Positions 33,854 to 41,132 of a DNA stretch of 41,132 nt are shown one piece after another. The notes beneath the pieces were generated by a model. It was not told the DNA's origin, made no database searches, and saw only the letters and a list, made by a program, of their open reading frames with translations. The position numbers were made by a program, and so were the translations under genes. Source of the stretch: Chitinophagaceae bacterium (lineage in GTDB: Bacteria; Bacteroidota; Bacteroidia; Chitinophagales; Chitinophagaceae); NCBI GenBank assembly GCA_947447465.1, contig CANFKE010000038.1:1-41132 (forward strand). Reading direction: 5' to 3'. Positions within the stretch are counted from its first letter, which is position 1; each line of letters opens with the position of its first letter.

Positions 33854-36800
33854 TTGAATATCAGGTTAATATTATTTATACTATTTGGCTGCTTTCTGAT
33901 CAGTTTTAATACCCTGCATGCTCAGACCAAGGGTGGTGCAGGTACTAAAATGACTGCGGCGGACAGCATGAAGGCTGCCCGTAAATTGCTTGTGGATAGT
34001 GCTGCTGCTGAACGCAAATTCAAGAATAGCAAGCACTACAAGGACAGTGTTGCGCGTGCACGAACCAACAAGACCAAATCATTATCAGCAGCACGTAAGG
34101 CACATACCGATTCTTTAAAGGCAGCCAGACTGAATGTTACCAAGCAATCGTTGGATAAGCGAAAGGGGGTGACAGATAGTTTGAAGGCCATCCAGAAAGA
34201 AAGGACGGACCGTATGGAGGCTATTAAGAAATACAAGGGTAGTAAGCGCTACGCAGACAGTGTTACCATAGCCAAAAGAAAGAAAAGTGATGCAATAAAA
34301 CGTACCATAAAAGCGCATACAGATAGTCTTGCTGCCATAAGGAAGCATACCATGGATAGCTCGAGGGCTATACGTAAACATGTAACAGACAGTATGAAAT
34401 TGGTGCGTACGCATTTCACTGACAGTCTGCAGAAGGTGAGGAAGAAAAGATTGGATAGTCTGGCAAAAATAAAAGCTGGAAAGGATAAGAATTTTAAAGC
34501 GAAAGATAAGGCAGCCGATCAGAAGAAAAAGCTGGCGCTGGAGATAAAAATGAAACAAAAGCATGAGGCTTATACCAATCAGTCCATGCTGAAGAAGAAG
34601 TGGTCACCCGTCCGGCGATTTGTGCAGAATGCATTTACGCACTATAACTATTACTATAATGCCAATCGGAAGATGGAGGAGGCCAATGCCAACATGCTTA
34701 GGGGGGGCACTAAAGAGAATTACGACACCCTCATAAGGCTCTATCCTTTCGATCCTGATAAAGATTCGGCCTTACTTGCAGCAGATATGGATAGTATCAT
34801 CCATAAGGTATCTGTTGGTATTCAGATTCATGACCCGCGTGTAAAGTGGGCCAATGACCTGTACCTATTAATGGGGCAGGCATACTATTTTAAGGGTAAC
34901 TATAACAGTGCGGCGGCTACTTTCAAATATATCATCAGCAGTGATGAAGAGGCAAAGAAAGCCGAACAGAAAGCCAGTGGTGAACGACCAAAGCCGGGTG
35001 GGTCAATTGTAGAAGAGGAACACTCAGCGCTTGATTTTCTGAAGCATAAATCGGTACACAATGAAGCTATTTTATGGCTGGCACGCACATTGGTGCAGGC
35101 GCGTCAGGTAGAGAATGGTCAGGCAGTATTATCACTACTTTCCTCAGATCCGAACCTACCGGAGGATATGGAGGGTGAGGTTGCTGCCGGTAAGGCATTT
35201 GCCTATTATAAAGATGAGAATTATACTGCAACATCGGAACAGTTGGCAATAGCTATGGAGGATAATAATCTGCCGGATTGGTTGCGAATGAGATCCGCTT
35301 TCCTTAATGGGCAGATTCTACAGAATGAAGGAAAGTACATGGCGGCAGTAGCTAGTTTTGAACGAAATCTTGATTTCTTCCCGAAGATGGACATGGACTT
35401 TTATTCGAGAAAGAACATTGCCTATAATACTTTGCTGGCAGGTGGTGATGTAGAAGATGGCACCAAGCCACTTAAAAAAGTACTGAACGATGCCAAGTAT
35501 GTGACCTACTACGACCAGGTGTATTATGTATTAGGTAAACTTTCTCAAAAAGCTAAGAAGCCGGATGATGCGATCAAGTATCTGACACTAAGTGCTACAA
35601 CTCCTAAAGCATCTAAGAAACAGAAGGCCATTTCATATGCGTCTTTGGGCGATGTTTATTATGATGGCGGCAATTATTCTATGGCTAAAAATTCTTACGA
35701 CAGTGCTGCAAAATATGCCGGCACAGGCGTAAAGGATGCTACTGTGATGGCCAGTATCATGAGGAGTAAGGGGCTTTCTGAGATATCCGTTCCAACAGGT
35801 ATCATACAAGATCAGGATAGTCTGATGGCATTGTCGGAGATGAGCAAGAGAGAGCAACAGGCTGCAGTGCGCAAATATCTTAAAGACCTGGAGCAGAAGT
35901 TGAAAGATAGTACGAAGAGTGCTCAGGAGGGACCTGCTATAGCTGCTGTGATCCCAACAGAGACATCTGCCACCGATCCTGCAGAGGCTGCCAATTGGTA
36001 TTTCAGTAATCCGGTGATCATGCAGCAGGGTGTTGCTGATTTTAAACGTAAATGGGGGAACCGTACATTGACCGATAACTGGCGCAGGTCTGCTGCTGTC
36101 GGTTTTGCCGGTGGTAACAACAACCAGAATGGTGGAGCAAATGGAGTTACAGCAGAAGAAGATGCAGAGCCGGAAAAAGAGACCAAAACGAACGGACTAC
36201 CTACTGAAGAAAGTTTGTTAGCAAAGATCCCCAATACAAAAGCACAGAAAGAGGCATCCAGAAAACTATCGCAGAAAGCTTATATAGCATTGGCGAAGGC
36301 CTATCTGAAACAATTGGACGATCATGTACAAGCTACTAAAACCTTAGATACGCTTGATGTGCGTTATCCGAATCATAACCAGAAAGAGGAAGAACTGTAT
36401 CTGCGTTATCAGTTGGCGATAAGAGAGAACAAATTGGATAAAGCGCAGGCCTATGCAACAGAATTTTTGGCTAAGTTCCCGGACTCGAAATATGCTGAAT
36501 TGTTGCGTCCTAAGCAGGTGGCCAAGGTATCGGAAGCCTCTATAGATGGTAAGGTAGTAGCTGCCTATTATGATGAGACCTATGATCTGATAGAGCACCA
36601 TCAGTATTCTGAAGCACTTATCAGGATCAGGTCTGCTTACAAGACCTATGATAATCCGGTTTTCAAAAAGCGATTCCAGGTAGCGGAGGCAATGTGCTAC
36701 GCAGGTCAGGCCAATTATGATATGGCCGATACACTGATCAGCAAATTCATAGCCGGAAATCCCGGAGACTCCTTGATGGCATGGGCGTCTTCTGTATCTG

Positions 36801-37336
36801 CGTTTATTCGTGACATCCGTAAAACCGGGAAACCTTCATGGTATAAAGAAGGTCCTCAACCATGGGATCAACCGGCAAAACCTGTTGTAGCAGATGTGAA
36901 ACCGGTGGATAGCATAAAGCATGATCCTTATATAGGCAAGCCTAAAAGGCCTGCTGATGTGCCGTTTGAATATAAATACGTTCCTACTGAGACTCACTAT
37001 GCTATTGTCATCTTCCCGGGATTGGATTCCAGAACAGCAAAGCTGAAGAAGAGCATTAAGAGCTTTGATTCATCTCGCGGAGTGCCTGATGTGCACACTT
37101 GTCTTATAGACATGTATTACAGGAATCTGGCAGTAATGGTGGTGAAGCAGTTCACTAATGCAGAAGAAGCACAATCTTATGTAGATACTTTTATCGCAGA
37201 GCAGCCACTTCCCGATTACAAACCAGAGGAGGTACAAACAATAATCGTATCGGCCAGTAATTACAAGAAAATGCTGTATGATAAGAATGCTGACAGCTAC
37301 AAAAGCTTTTACATGACCTATTATAAGAAGCCTTAG
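33854..37336 (+). CDS. SprE/PorW-like TPR protein with N-terminal hendecad repeat
   Basis: 1160 residues. Signal peptide 1-23 (MNIRLILFILFGCFLISFNT, then LHAQ). Residues 37-201 form an 11-residue repeat marked by Asp-Ser (see findings). About 260-480 has FVQNAFTHYNYYYNANRK and DLYLLMGQAYYFKGNYNSAA, matching the start of SprE/PorW, the TPR protein of type IX secretion and gliding. TPR-like helices continue to about 900. The C-terminus (THYAIVIFPGLDSRTAKLKK, KQFTNAEEAQSYVDTF, IIVSASNYKKML) fits the SprE tail. The start is TTG: no ATG exists upstream in frame, and the next one (residue 33) would lose the signal. Neighbouring atpZ supports the call. No lipobox is clear. Confidence 0.7.
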   Translation: MNIRLILFILFGCFLISFNTLHAQTKGGAGTKMTAADSMKAARKLLVDSAAAERKFKNSKHYKDSVARARTNKTKSLSAARKAHTDSLKAARLNVTKQSLDKRKGVTDSLKAIQKERTDRMEAIKKYKGSKRYADSVTIAKRKKSDAIKRTIKAHTDSLAAIRKHTMDSSRAIRKHVTDSMKLVRTHFTDSLQKVRKKRLDSLAKIKAGKDKNFKAKDKAADQKKKLALEIKMKQKHEAYTNQSMLKKKWSPVRRFVQNAFTHYNYYYNANRKMEEANANMLRGGTKENYDTLIRLYPFDPDKDSALLAADMDSIIHKVSVGIQIHDPRVKWANDLYLLMGQAYYFKGNYNSAAATFKYIISSDEEAKKAEQKASGERPKPGGSIVEEEHSALDFLKHKSVHNEAILWLARTLVQARQVENGQAVLSLLSSDPNLPEDMEGEVAAGKAFAYYKDENYTATSEQLAIAMEDNNLPDWLRMRSAFLNGQILQNEGKYMAAVASFERNLDFFPKMDMDFYSRKNIAYNTLLAGGDVEDGTKPLKKVLNDAKYVTYYDQVYYVLGKLSQKAKKPDDAIKYLTLSATTPKASKKQKAISYASLGDVYYDGGNYSMAKNSYDSAAKYAGTGVKDATVMASIMRSKGLSEISVPTGIIQDQDSLMALSEMSKREQQAAVRKYLKDLEQKLKDSTKSAQEGPAIAAVIPTETSATDPAEAANWYFSNPVIMQQGVADFKRKWGNRTLTDNWRRSAAVGFAGGNNNQNGGANGVTAEEDAEPEKETKTNGLPTEESLLAKIPNTKAQKEASRKLSQKAYIALAKAYLKQLDDHVQATKTLDTLDVRYPNHNQKEEELYLRYQLAIRENKLDKAQAYATEFLAKFPDSKYAELLRPKQVAKVSEASIDGKVVAAYYDETYDLIEHHQYSEALIRIRSAYKTYDNPVFKKRFQVAEAMCYAGQANYDMADTLISKFIAGNPGDSLMAWASSVSAFIRDIRKTGKPSWYKEGPQPWDQPAKPVVADVKPVDSIKHDPYIGKPKRPADVPFEYKYVPTETHYAIVIFPGLDSRTAKLKKSIKSFDSSRGVPDVHTCLIDMYYRNLAVMVVKQFTNAEEAQSYVDTFIAEQPLPDYKPEEVQTIIVSASNYKKMLYDKNADSYKSFYMTYYKKP

Positions 37337-37398
37337 TAGTTGTGTGAGAAGGCTCGTGTTACATTTAGATTGCGGTGTTATTACTATTATCAGCTACC

Positions 37399-37716
37399 AT
37401 GAAAAGATCATTATCCGTCCTATCTCTGCTTATTGTCTGTAAGTTGGCTGTAGCGCAACCTTTGGTGCAATTGCATTTTAATAGGTTGGATACTAACAGG
37501 ATCTTTGCTTCCTTCGCAAGTACAGTTGTGTATAAGCCGCTTGTCACTCCAGCAAAAATGTTGAAGGAACTACCCAAAGATATGTACACCCGTAATTTTG
37601 GTTTCTTCTGCAAGCAGGAACTGAAGATGCATAAGGCTAACGTACCTGTATCGGTTAGATTAGGCAGCTTTGAAGCCTGTGATTATCTGGAACAAAAGGG
37701 GAGCGGGGTTAGGTAA
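37399..37716 (+). CDS. Small secreted protein, unknown
   Basis: 105 residues from ATG 37399. MKRSLSVLSLLIVCKLAVAQ is a signal peptide. The mature part (PLVQLHFNRLDTNRIFASFA, KELPKDMYTRNFGFFCKQEL) is basic, has two Cys (FFCKQ and EACDY) that may form a disulfide in the periplasm, and matches no family I know. The end LGSFEACDYLEQKGSGVR is reminiscent of nothing. A near-consensus TACATTTA is at 37360-37367, 31 bases upstream, inside the short gap after the SprE-like gene. Confidence 0.6.
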   Translation: MKRSLSVLSLLIVCKLAVAQPLVQLHFNRLDTNRIFASFASTVVYKPLVTPAKMLKELPKDMYTRNFGFFCKQELKMHKANVPVSVRLGSFEACDYLEQKGSGVR

Positions 37717-37737
37717 CAGTACAGGAACGAAAATAAA

Positions 37738-37762
37738 AAAGGCAATCCATTGGATTGCCTTT
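37738..37762. terminator. Hairpin between convergent genes
   Basis: AAAGGCAATCC / GGATTGCCTTT with loop ATT. On the minus strand it is 22 bases past the stop at 37784 and runs into a T-rich tract (TTTTTTATTTT), so it best ends the EGF-like lipoprotein transcript; it may also serve the plus strand. Confidence 0.75.
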
Positions 37763-37783
37763 AATAATAGAATCAGATAGTAA

Positions 37784-38314
37784 TTATTTTTTGAAACCTA
37801 CAAAGGTGCATTTTGTTACAATAGGGCCGGCTGCAGTATTGGTGTCATATTCGTAAGTGTCGAATACCAATTTGGTGCTGCTTTGCAATGTAGCATGGAA
37901 TGTTTTGCTGTAGTGTGTGCCGTAAACTGTAGGAAAGTCTAATGCATAGGTAGTTTCGTTGGTATTTACGGTTCCGAAAAGTACATCAGAATTATGTGTC
38001 TTCTGTGTTACCTGCACCTGAAGGAACTGATGCGGAACATTTCCCAGAATGAACAAAGTATCTATTACCTGTGCTGAATTATTGCAGGTGGTAAAGCCTG
38101 CATAAGTACCTGCAAAACGATCGGTAGTGCGAGTGCCGCAAGTAGGGTCATCGTAGCCTGTAGGGCATTTGCAAGCTCCATTATTGCATGAACCACCATG
38201 CTGACAGCTAACATTGGTACAGGCGTCTTTTTCGCATGAGCTATAAGTGACAATACCTGCTACCGCAGCAACAACAATGGAAGCGGACAATAGTGTAGTT
38301 TTCCAAAAACGCAT
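37784..38314 (-). CDS. Lipoprotein with an EGF-like module
   Basis: 176 residues. Signal with lipobox TYSSC, lipidated Cys27. Residues 32-59 form an EGF-like domain with six Cys at 32, 37, 43, 48, 50 and 59 (C-x4-C-x5-C-x4-C-x-C-x8-C) and the typical CKCPTGYDDPTC end. The remainder (about 65-176) is Thr- and Asn-rich beta sequence with two further Cys and resembles small surface lipoproteins of Bacteroidota. Likely a surface or periplasmic protein; binding partner unknown. Monocistronic, ended by the hairpin at 37738. Confidence 0.8.
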   Translation of the reverse strand: MRFWKTTLLSASIVVAAVAGIVTYSSCEKDACTNVSCQHGGSCNNGACKCPTGYDDPTCGTRTTDRFAGTYAGFTTCNNSAQVIDTLFILGNVPHQFLQVQVTQKTHNSDVLFGTVNTNETTYALDFPTVYGTHYSKTFHATLQSSTKLVFDTYEYDTNTAAGPIVTKCTFVGFKK

Positions 38315-38378
38315 ATGTTAGGAATATTTTGAGCGTAAGATACAAAAAAAAGTAAACAGACAAAACTTTACCCCTGTA

Positions 38379-39413
38379 TTAGCTGAAGGCATTCCAGCCT
38401 TGTGCTACCAGTGCATGTTTCTTGCCGGAAGGAGTGACCATATTGGCGCCTTCGTCCAGTGCAGTGATGTAGCCGATAACAGTTATGTTGCCATTTTTAG
38501 CAATTTTATCATAATCGGCTTGTTTTACTGTAAAGAGTAATTCATAATCTTCACCACCACTTAATGCGCAGGTTGTAGTAGGAATGTTGAATTGCATGCC
38601 CATGGTCTTTGCCTCATCGCTAACCGGTATCTTATCTTCATAAAGTACACAGCCAACACCGCTCTTTGTACAAATGTGCAGTAATTCTGAGCTAAGCCCG
38701 TCGCTAATATCGATCATAGAGGTAGGTACGATCTCTTTCTCCTGAAGCCATTCTACTATGTCAAGACGTGGTTCAGGTTTCAGAATGCGGCTAAGAATAT
38801 AGTCGTGATCTTTAAGATCAGGCTGCATATTCTTGTCTTCCAGATATACTTGCTTCTCACGCTCCAATAATTGGAGTCCCAGATAAGCAGCCCCCAGGTC
38901 GCCTGAAACGCAGATGAGGTCATTGACCTGTGCTCCACGACGGGTAACGTATTTGCCTGGAGCTACCTCGCCGATCGCGGTGACACTTATGATAAATCCT
39001 TTATGAGATGTAGTTGTGTCGCCACCAATAAGATCTACATTGTATTTGCTGCAAGCTGCATACACGCCATCATAAAACTCTTCAAGGGCTTCTACCGAGA
39101 AACGGTTAGAGATGCCGATGCTGAGCGTAATGTGCGTAGGAGTGGCATACATAGCGCATATATCTGACAGATTTACTGCTACTGCTTTATATCCCAGATG
39201 CTTCAATGGGGTGTACATCAGATCGAAGTGCACACCTTCTACCAACATATCGGTAGTAATAACAGTTTGCCGACCAAACTGATCGATCACAGCGGCATCG
39301 TCACCAATGCTTTCTATAGTACTTGCCTGAAAGGTCTCGTTATTTTTAGTGAGGTGATCTATAAGGCCAAACTCGCCTAATGAAGCTATTTCCGTTCTGA
39401 ATTGTTCTTCCAT
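38379..39413 (-). CDS. thiL: Thiamine-monophosphate kinase
   Basis: 344 residues, the normal size. Converts thiamine monophosphate to the active diphosphate with ATP. The family motifs are present: ESIGDDAAVI (about 35-44), TTDMLVEGVHF, LIGGDTTTS, VTAIGEV, MIDISDGLSSEL and ALSGGEDYELLFTV. Cytoplasmic. No other thiamine gene is near. TACTTTTG lies 11 bases before ATG 39413. Confidence 0.96.
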   Translation of the reverse strand: MEEQFRTEIASLGEFGLIDHLTKNNETFQASTIESIGDDAAVIDQFGRQTVITTDMLVEGVHFDLMYTPLKHLGYKAVAVNLSDICAMYATPTHITLSIGISNRFSVEALEEFYDGVYAACSKYNVDLIGGDTTTSHKGFIISVTAIGEVAPGKYVTRRGAQVNDLICVSGDLGAAYLGLQLLEREKQVYLEDKNMQPDLKDHDYILSRILKPEPRLDIVEWLQEKEIVPTSMIDISDGLSSELLHICTKSGVGCVLYEDKIPVSDEAKTMGMQFNIPTTTCALSGGEDYELLFTVKQADYDKIAKNGNITVIGYITALDEGANMVTPSGKKHALVAQGWNAFS

Positions 39414-39424
39414 AATATAAGTTG

Positions 39425-39432
39425 CAAAAGTA
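39425..39432 (-). promoter_or_regulatory. -7 element TACTTTTG of thiL
   Basis: Perfect TAnnTTTG on the minus strand, 11 bases before the ATG; leader of a few bases expected. Confidence 0.65.
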
Positions 39433-39643
39433 ACAATTTTAATGGCTCAATGGCTGCATAGCTCATTTACTCAATTAATGCGGCAATGTGAAAATGTGAT
39501 GGAATGTGCAATATTGGGCTAGTTATTAGAAACGGGCGTTTTAGGAAAATTGCCGGCTGAAGAGCGCAAAGAGATAATGAATGTGGAGATGGGGTGAATT
39601 CAGTAAATAGCACTTTATCTTCTTCTTACGACCTTATTCTTTC

Positions 39644-39865
39644 CTATTCATGAAGGCTATCAATATACAGATTCTCCACCTTTGTGCGTGCCCAAGGAGT
39701 TTTTCGTAGGAAAGTGAGGCTTGATTTTATGCTTGGGTTATTGACAAAGCAGTTGATGCGTACTTCTTCGCTGAGTCGTTCCCAGCCATATAGGTCAACC
39801 AAACGCGTAAGAATGAATTCCAGTGTTTTGCCGTGTAGCGGGTTGTTGGGTTGAGTTTCTGCCAT
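39644..39865 (-). CDS. VF530 family DNA-binding-type protein (DUF2132)
   Basis: 73 residues. [34 protein letters not shown] and [18 protein letters not shown] are close to the VF530/DUF2132 family, a small helical fold proposed to bind DNA. Start ATG 39865 (MAETQPNN); the longer frame to 39901 begins without ATG and runs through the promoter. TATCTTTG ends 4 bases before this ATG. Single gene; role unknown. Confidence 0.88.
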   Translation of the reverse strand: MAETQPNNPLHGKTLEFILTRLVDLYGWERLSEEVRINCFVNNPSIKSSLTFLRKTPWARTKVENLYIDSLHE

Positions 39866-39869
39866 GTGA

Positions 39870-39877
39870 CAAAGATA
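39870..39877 (-). promoter_or_regulatory. -7 element TATCTTTG of the VF530 gene
   Basis: Perfect TAnnTTTG on the minus strand, ending 4 bases (TCAC) before ATG 39865. Confidence 0.7.
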
Positions 39878-39917
39878 AAAGTTAAAATTATAAATGGTCA
39901 ATATGCATGTAAATGAT

Positions 39918-39956
39918 AAAAGGGCAATTAGTACTGATGCTACTAATTGCCCTTTT
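39918..39956 (-). terminator. Terminator after the dienelactone hydrolase gene
   Basis: Perfect 16-bp stem AAAAGGGCAATTAGTA / TACTAATTGCCCTTTT with loop CTGATGC, 19 bases past the stop at 39976; the T-rich arm end serves as the U-tract. It lies just upstream of the VF530 promoter. Confidence 0.85.
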
Positions 39957-39975
39957 GTAAATATGGTCCTATCAA

Positions 39976-40821
39976 CTACTTTATATTCAGGTGTTCTTTG
40001 ATGAATTTTATTGAGATGTCCATTGCTTCAGTTGCAGCTTTTACATCATATTTCGGATTGCTTGGGTTGGCAAACGCGTGAACGGCTTTGAAATCTTTTT
40101 GCGTGTATTTTACTTTAGTAAGCGATTTCACATTTTTACCAAATTCATCAACAGATTCCTTTGTTATGAAGCCATCTTCAGTGCCGCGAATGTAGAGAAC
40201 ATCTGCTTTCAGATTTTTGATGTGCTCTTTATCTGCATCGGGGAAGCCATAATACATAACACAGCCTTTAGCTTGTGCACCTGCTGCAAGAGTACCTGCA
40301 AATGACCAACTACCACCCATGCACCATCCGAGAGTGACAACTTTTTTATCTTTACCGATCTTTTGCATGAGTCCATTTATAATGGCCATTGCTCTTTCAG
40401 GCTTTAGTCCGCCCATCATTTTGCCGGCTTCATCGGGAGTAGTAGCAACATTGCCATCGTAGAGGTCCACAGCATATACTTCCAGATTACCGCCCAGTTT
40501 TTTCTGTATGTTTTCCGCTTCACGTTTAATGTAGTCGTTTAGTCCCCACCACTCATGGAAAATGATGACTACCTTATCGGTAGGCGATTTAGAAGGCAGA
40601 TAGAATGCCTTACTTTTATTATTATCGGGTGTGGTGAATGTGACATCCTCGCCATTATCAGACTCATAAGTGAATGGAAGGGGAGCTTCATGTGCGCCTT
40701 TAAAATCTATATTCATTGCCAGTTCCTGCATTCCAGCGGGTTTGCGGCAGCAGTTCTGTGCCATTCCTGCAGTTGTCTGCAATAGCATTGCTGCTGTAGC
40801 AAAAAGTAGTAGTTTGCGCAT
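39976..40821 (-). CDS. Secreted dienelactone hydrolase family protein
   Basis: 281 residues. Signal peptide 1-22 ending GMAQ, so the enzyme is exported. The alpha/beta-hydrolase site is nucleophile Cys167 in GWCMGGSW, Asp216 in GTEDGF and His248 in VHAFANP, with Glu90 in FHEWWGLND, the set known from dienelactone hydrolase. The family cleaves lactones or small esters; the substrate here is unknown. TAGCTTTG lies 19 bases upstream of ATG 40821. Divergent from mdh across a spacer with repeated AAACAATAATCAT words. Confidence 0.88.
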   Translation of the reverse strand: MRKLLLFATAAMLLQTTAGMAQNCCRKPAGMQELAMNIDFKGAHEAPLPFTYESDNGEDVTFTTPDNNKSKAFYLPSKSPTDKVVIIFHEWWGLNDYIKREAENIQKKLGGNLEVYAVDLYDGNVATTPDEAGKMMGGLKPERAMAIINGLMQKIGKDKKVVTLGWCMGGSWSFAGTLAAGAQAKGCVMYYGFPDADKEHIKNLKADVLYIRGTEDGFITKESVDEFGKNVKSLTKVKYTQKDFKAVHAFANPSNPKYDVKAATEAMDISIKFIKEHLNIK

Positions 40822-40840
40822 ATGTTTAATTTTGTGTTAG

Positions 40841-40848
40841 CAAAGCTA
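40841..40848 (-). promoter_or_regulatory. -7 element TAGCTTTG of the dienelactone hydrolase gene
   Basis: Perfect TAnnTTTG on the minus strand, 19 bases before the ATG. The word AAACAATAATCAT (plus strand, 40848-40860) abuts it. Confidence 0.6.
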
Positions 40849-40926
40849 AACAATAATCATAAGTATGTACCTACAGGTAATTATTGTTTTAGTATATATT
40901 TATTGAGCAAAACAATAATCATTATC
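40848..40926. repeat. AAACAATAATCAT repeats and Fur-box-like site
   Basis: The 13-mer is at 40848-40860 and 40910-40922; TTATTGTTT (40881-40889) is the inverse of its first nine bases. The second copy extends to ATAATCATTATC (40915-40926), identical to the last 12 bases of the E. coli Fur consensus; 40908-40926 matches 15 of 19 positions. It lies just upstream of the mdh promoter. Regulator unproven. Confidence 0.4.
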
Positions 40927-40937
40927 ATTGTTGGTGA

Positions 40938-41132
<195 letters not shown>

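Noticed and set aside
39441..39521. 26-codon ATG frame between thiL and the VF530 gene
   Set aside because: Made of near-repeats (AATGGCTCAATGGCTG, AATGTG words), no promoter or ribosome site; looks like low-complexity spacer.

Overview
The window looks like part of a chromosome from a Bacteroidota bacterium, most likely a member of Chitinophagaceae or a close relative. Base composition is moderate (roughly 40-45 % GC by eye). At least twelve genes are preceded by the Bacteroidota -7 promoter element TAnnTTTG instead of a purine-rich ribosome binding site. Typical families of the phylum are present: DUF5686, DUF4175, a bacterial GH3 protein, short AMP nucleosidase, a LptC lipoprotein, AtpZ, a SprE/PorW-like TPR protein of type IX secretion and a VF530 protein. 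No rRNA, tRNA, CRISPR array, insertion sequence or phage gene was seen.

Layout. 1-85 is the 5' end of an unidentified gene. 86-540 is a spacer with three tandem stem-loop repeats. 541-3667 is mutS plus a YdeI-like gene. 3681-6139 (minus) holds a double-ATPase peptide ABC protein coupled to AMP nucleosidase. An amino-acid permease, a lipoprotein and a DUF5686 outer-membrane protein follow (6214-11187). 11247-17116 (minus) is RDD protein, aspS, ribH and the tightly overlapping set coaX - outer-membrane protein - lptC. surE, a GH3 enzyme and a tandem pair of secreted CGHC thioredoxin-like proteins fill 17430-21145. 21185-25468 is a two-helix membrane protein and a 1151-residue DUF4175 protein.

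25682-28649 is the accessory-looking part: a zeta-toxin-like kinase translationally coupled to a 65-residue protein, a leucine-rich-repeat protein kinase, then nearly 800 bases without a convincing gene that carry palindromes and a 10-bp-phased AAAGTGGCA array. From 28650 come a Nudix hydrolase, an ABC exporter, a single-domain response regulator, an HSDL2-like dehydrogenase, a minus-strand AtpZ / four-helix protein / SprT-like set, and the large SprE/PorW-like protein. The end holds two small secreted proteins, thiL, a VF530 protein, a dienelactone hydrolase and the start of mdh.

Most genes are housekeeping and stand alone or in short operons. The points I would look at first are: (1) three tandem hairpins whose stems differ but stay complementary around a fixed CCGnAGGT loop; (2) seven genes whose -7 element ends only 4-7 nt before ATG, implying leaderless mRNAs; (3) the zeta-like kinase / LRR kinase cluster and its flanking repeat-rich DNA; (4) an 11-residue (hendecad) repeat covering about 165 residues of the SprE-like protein; (5) a type III pantothenate kinase lacking the usual Asp residues of its DxGTxxTxD motif. 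All functional calls come from reading the translations; no database search was possible.
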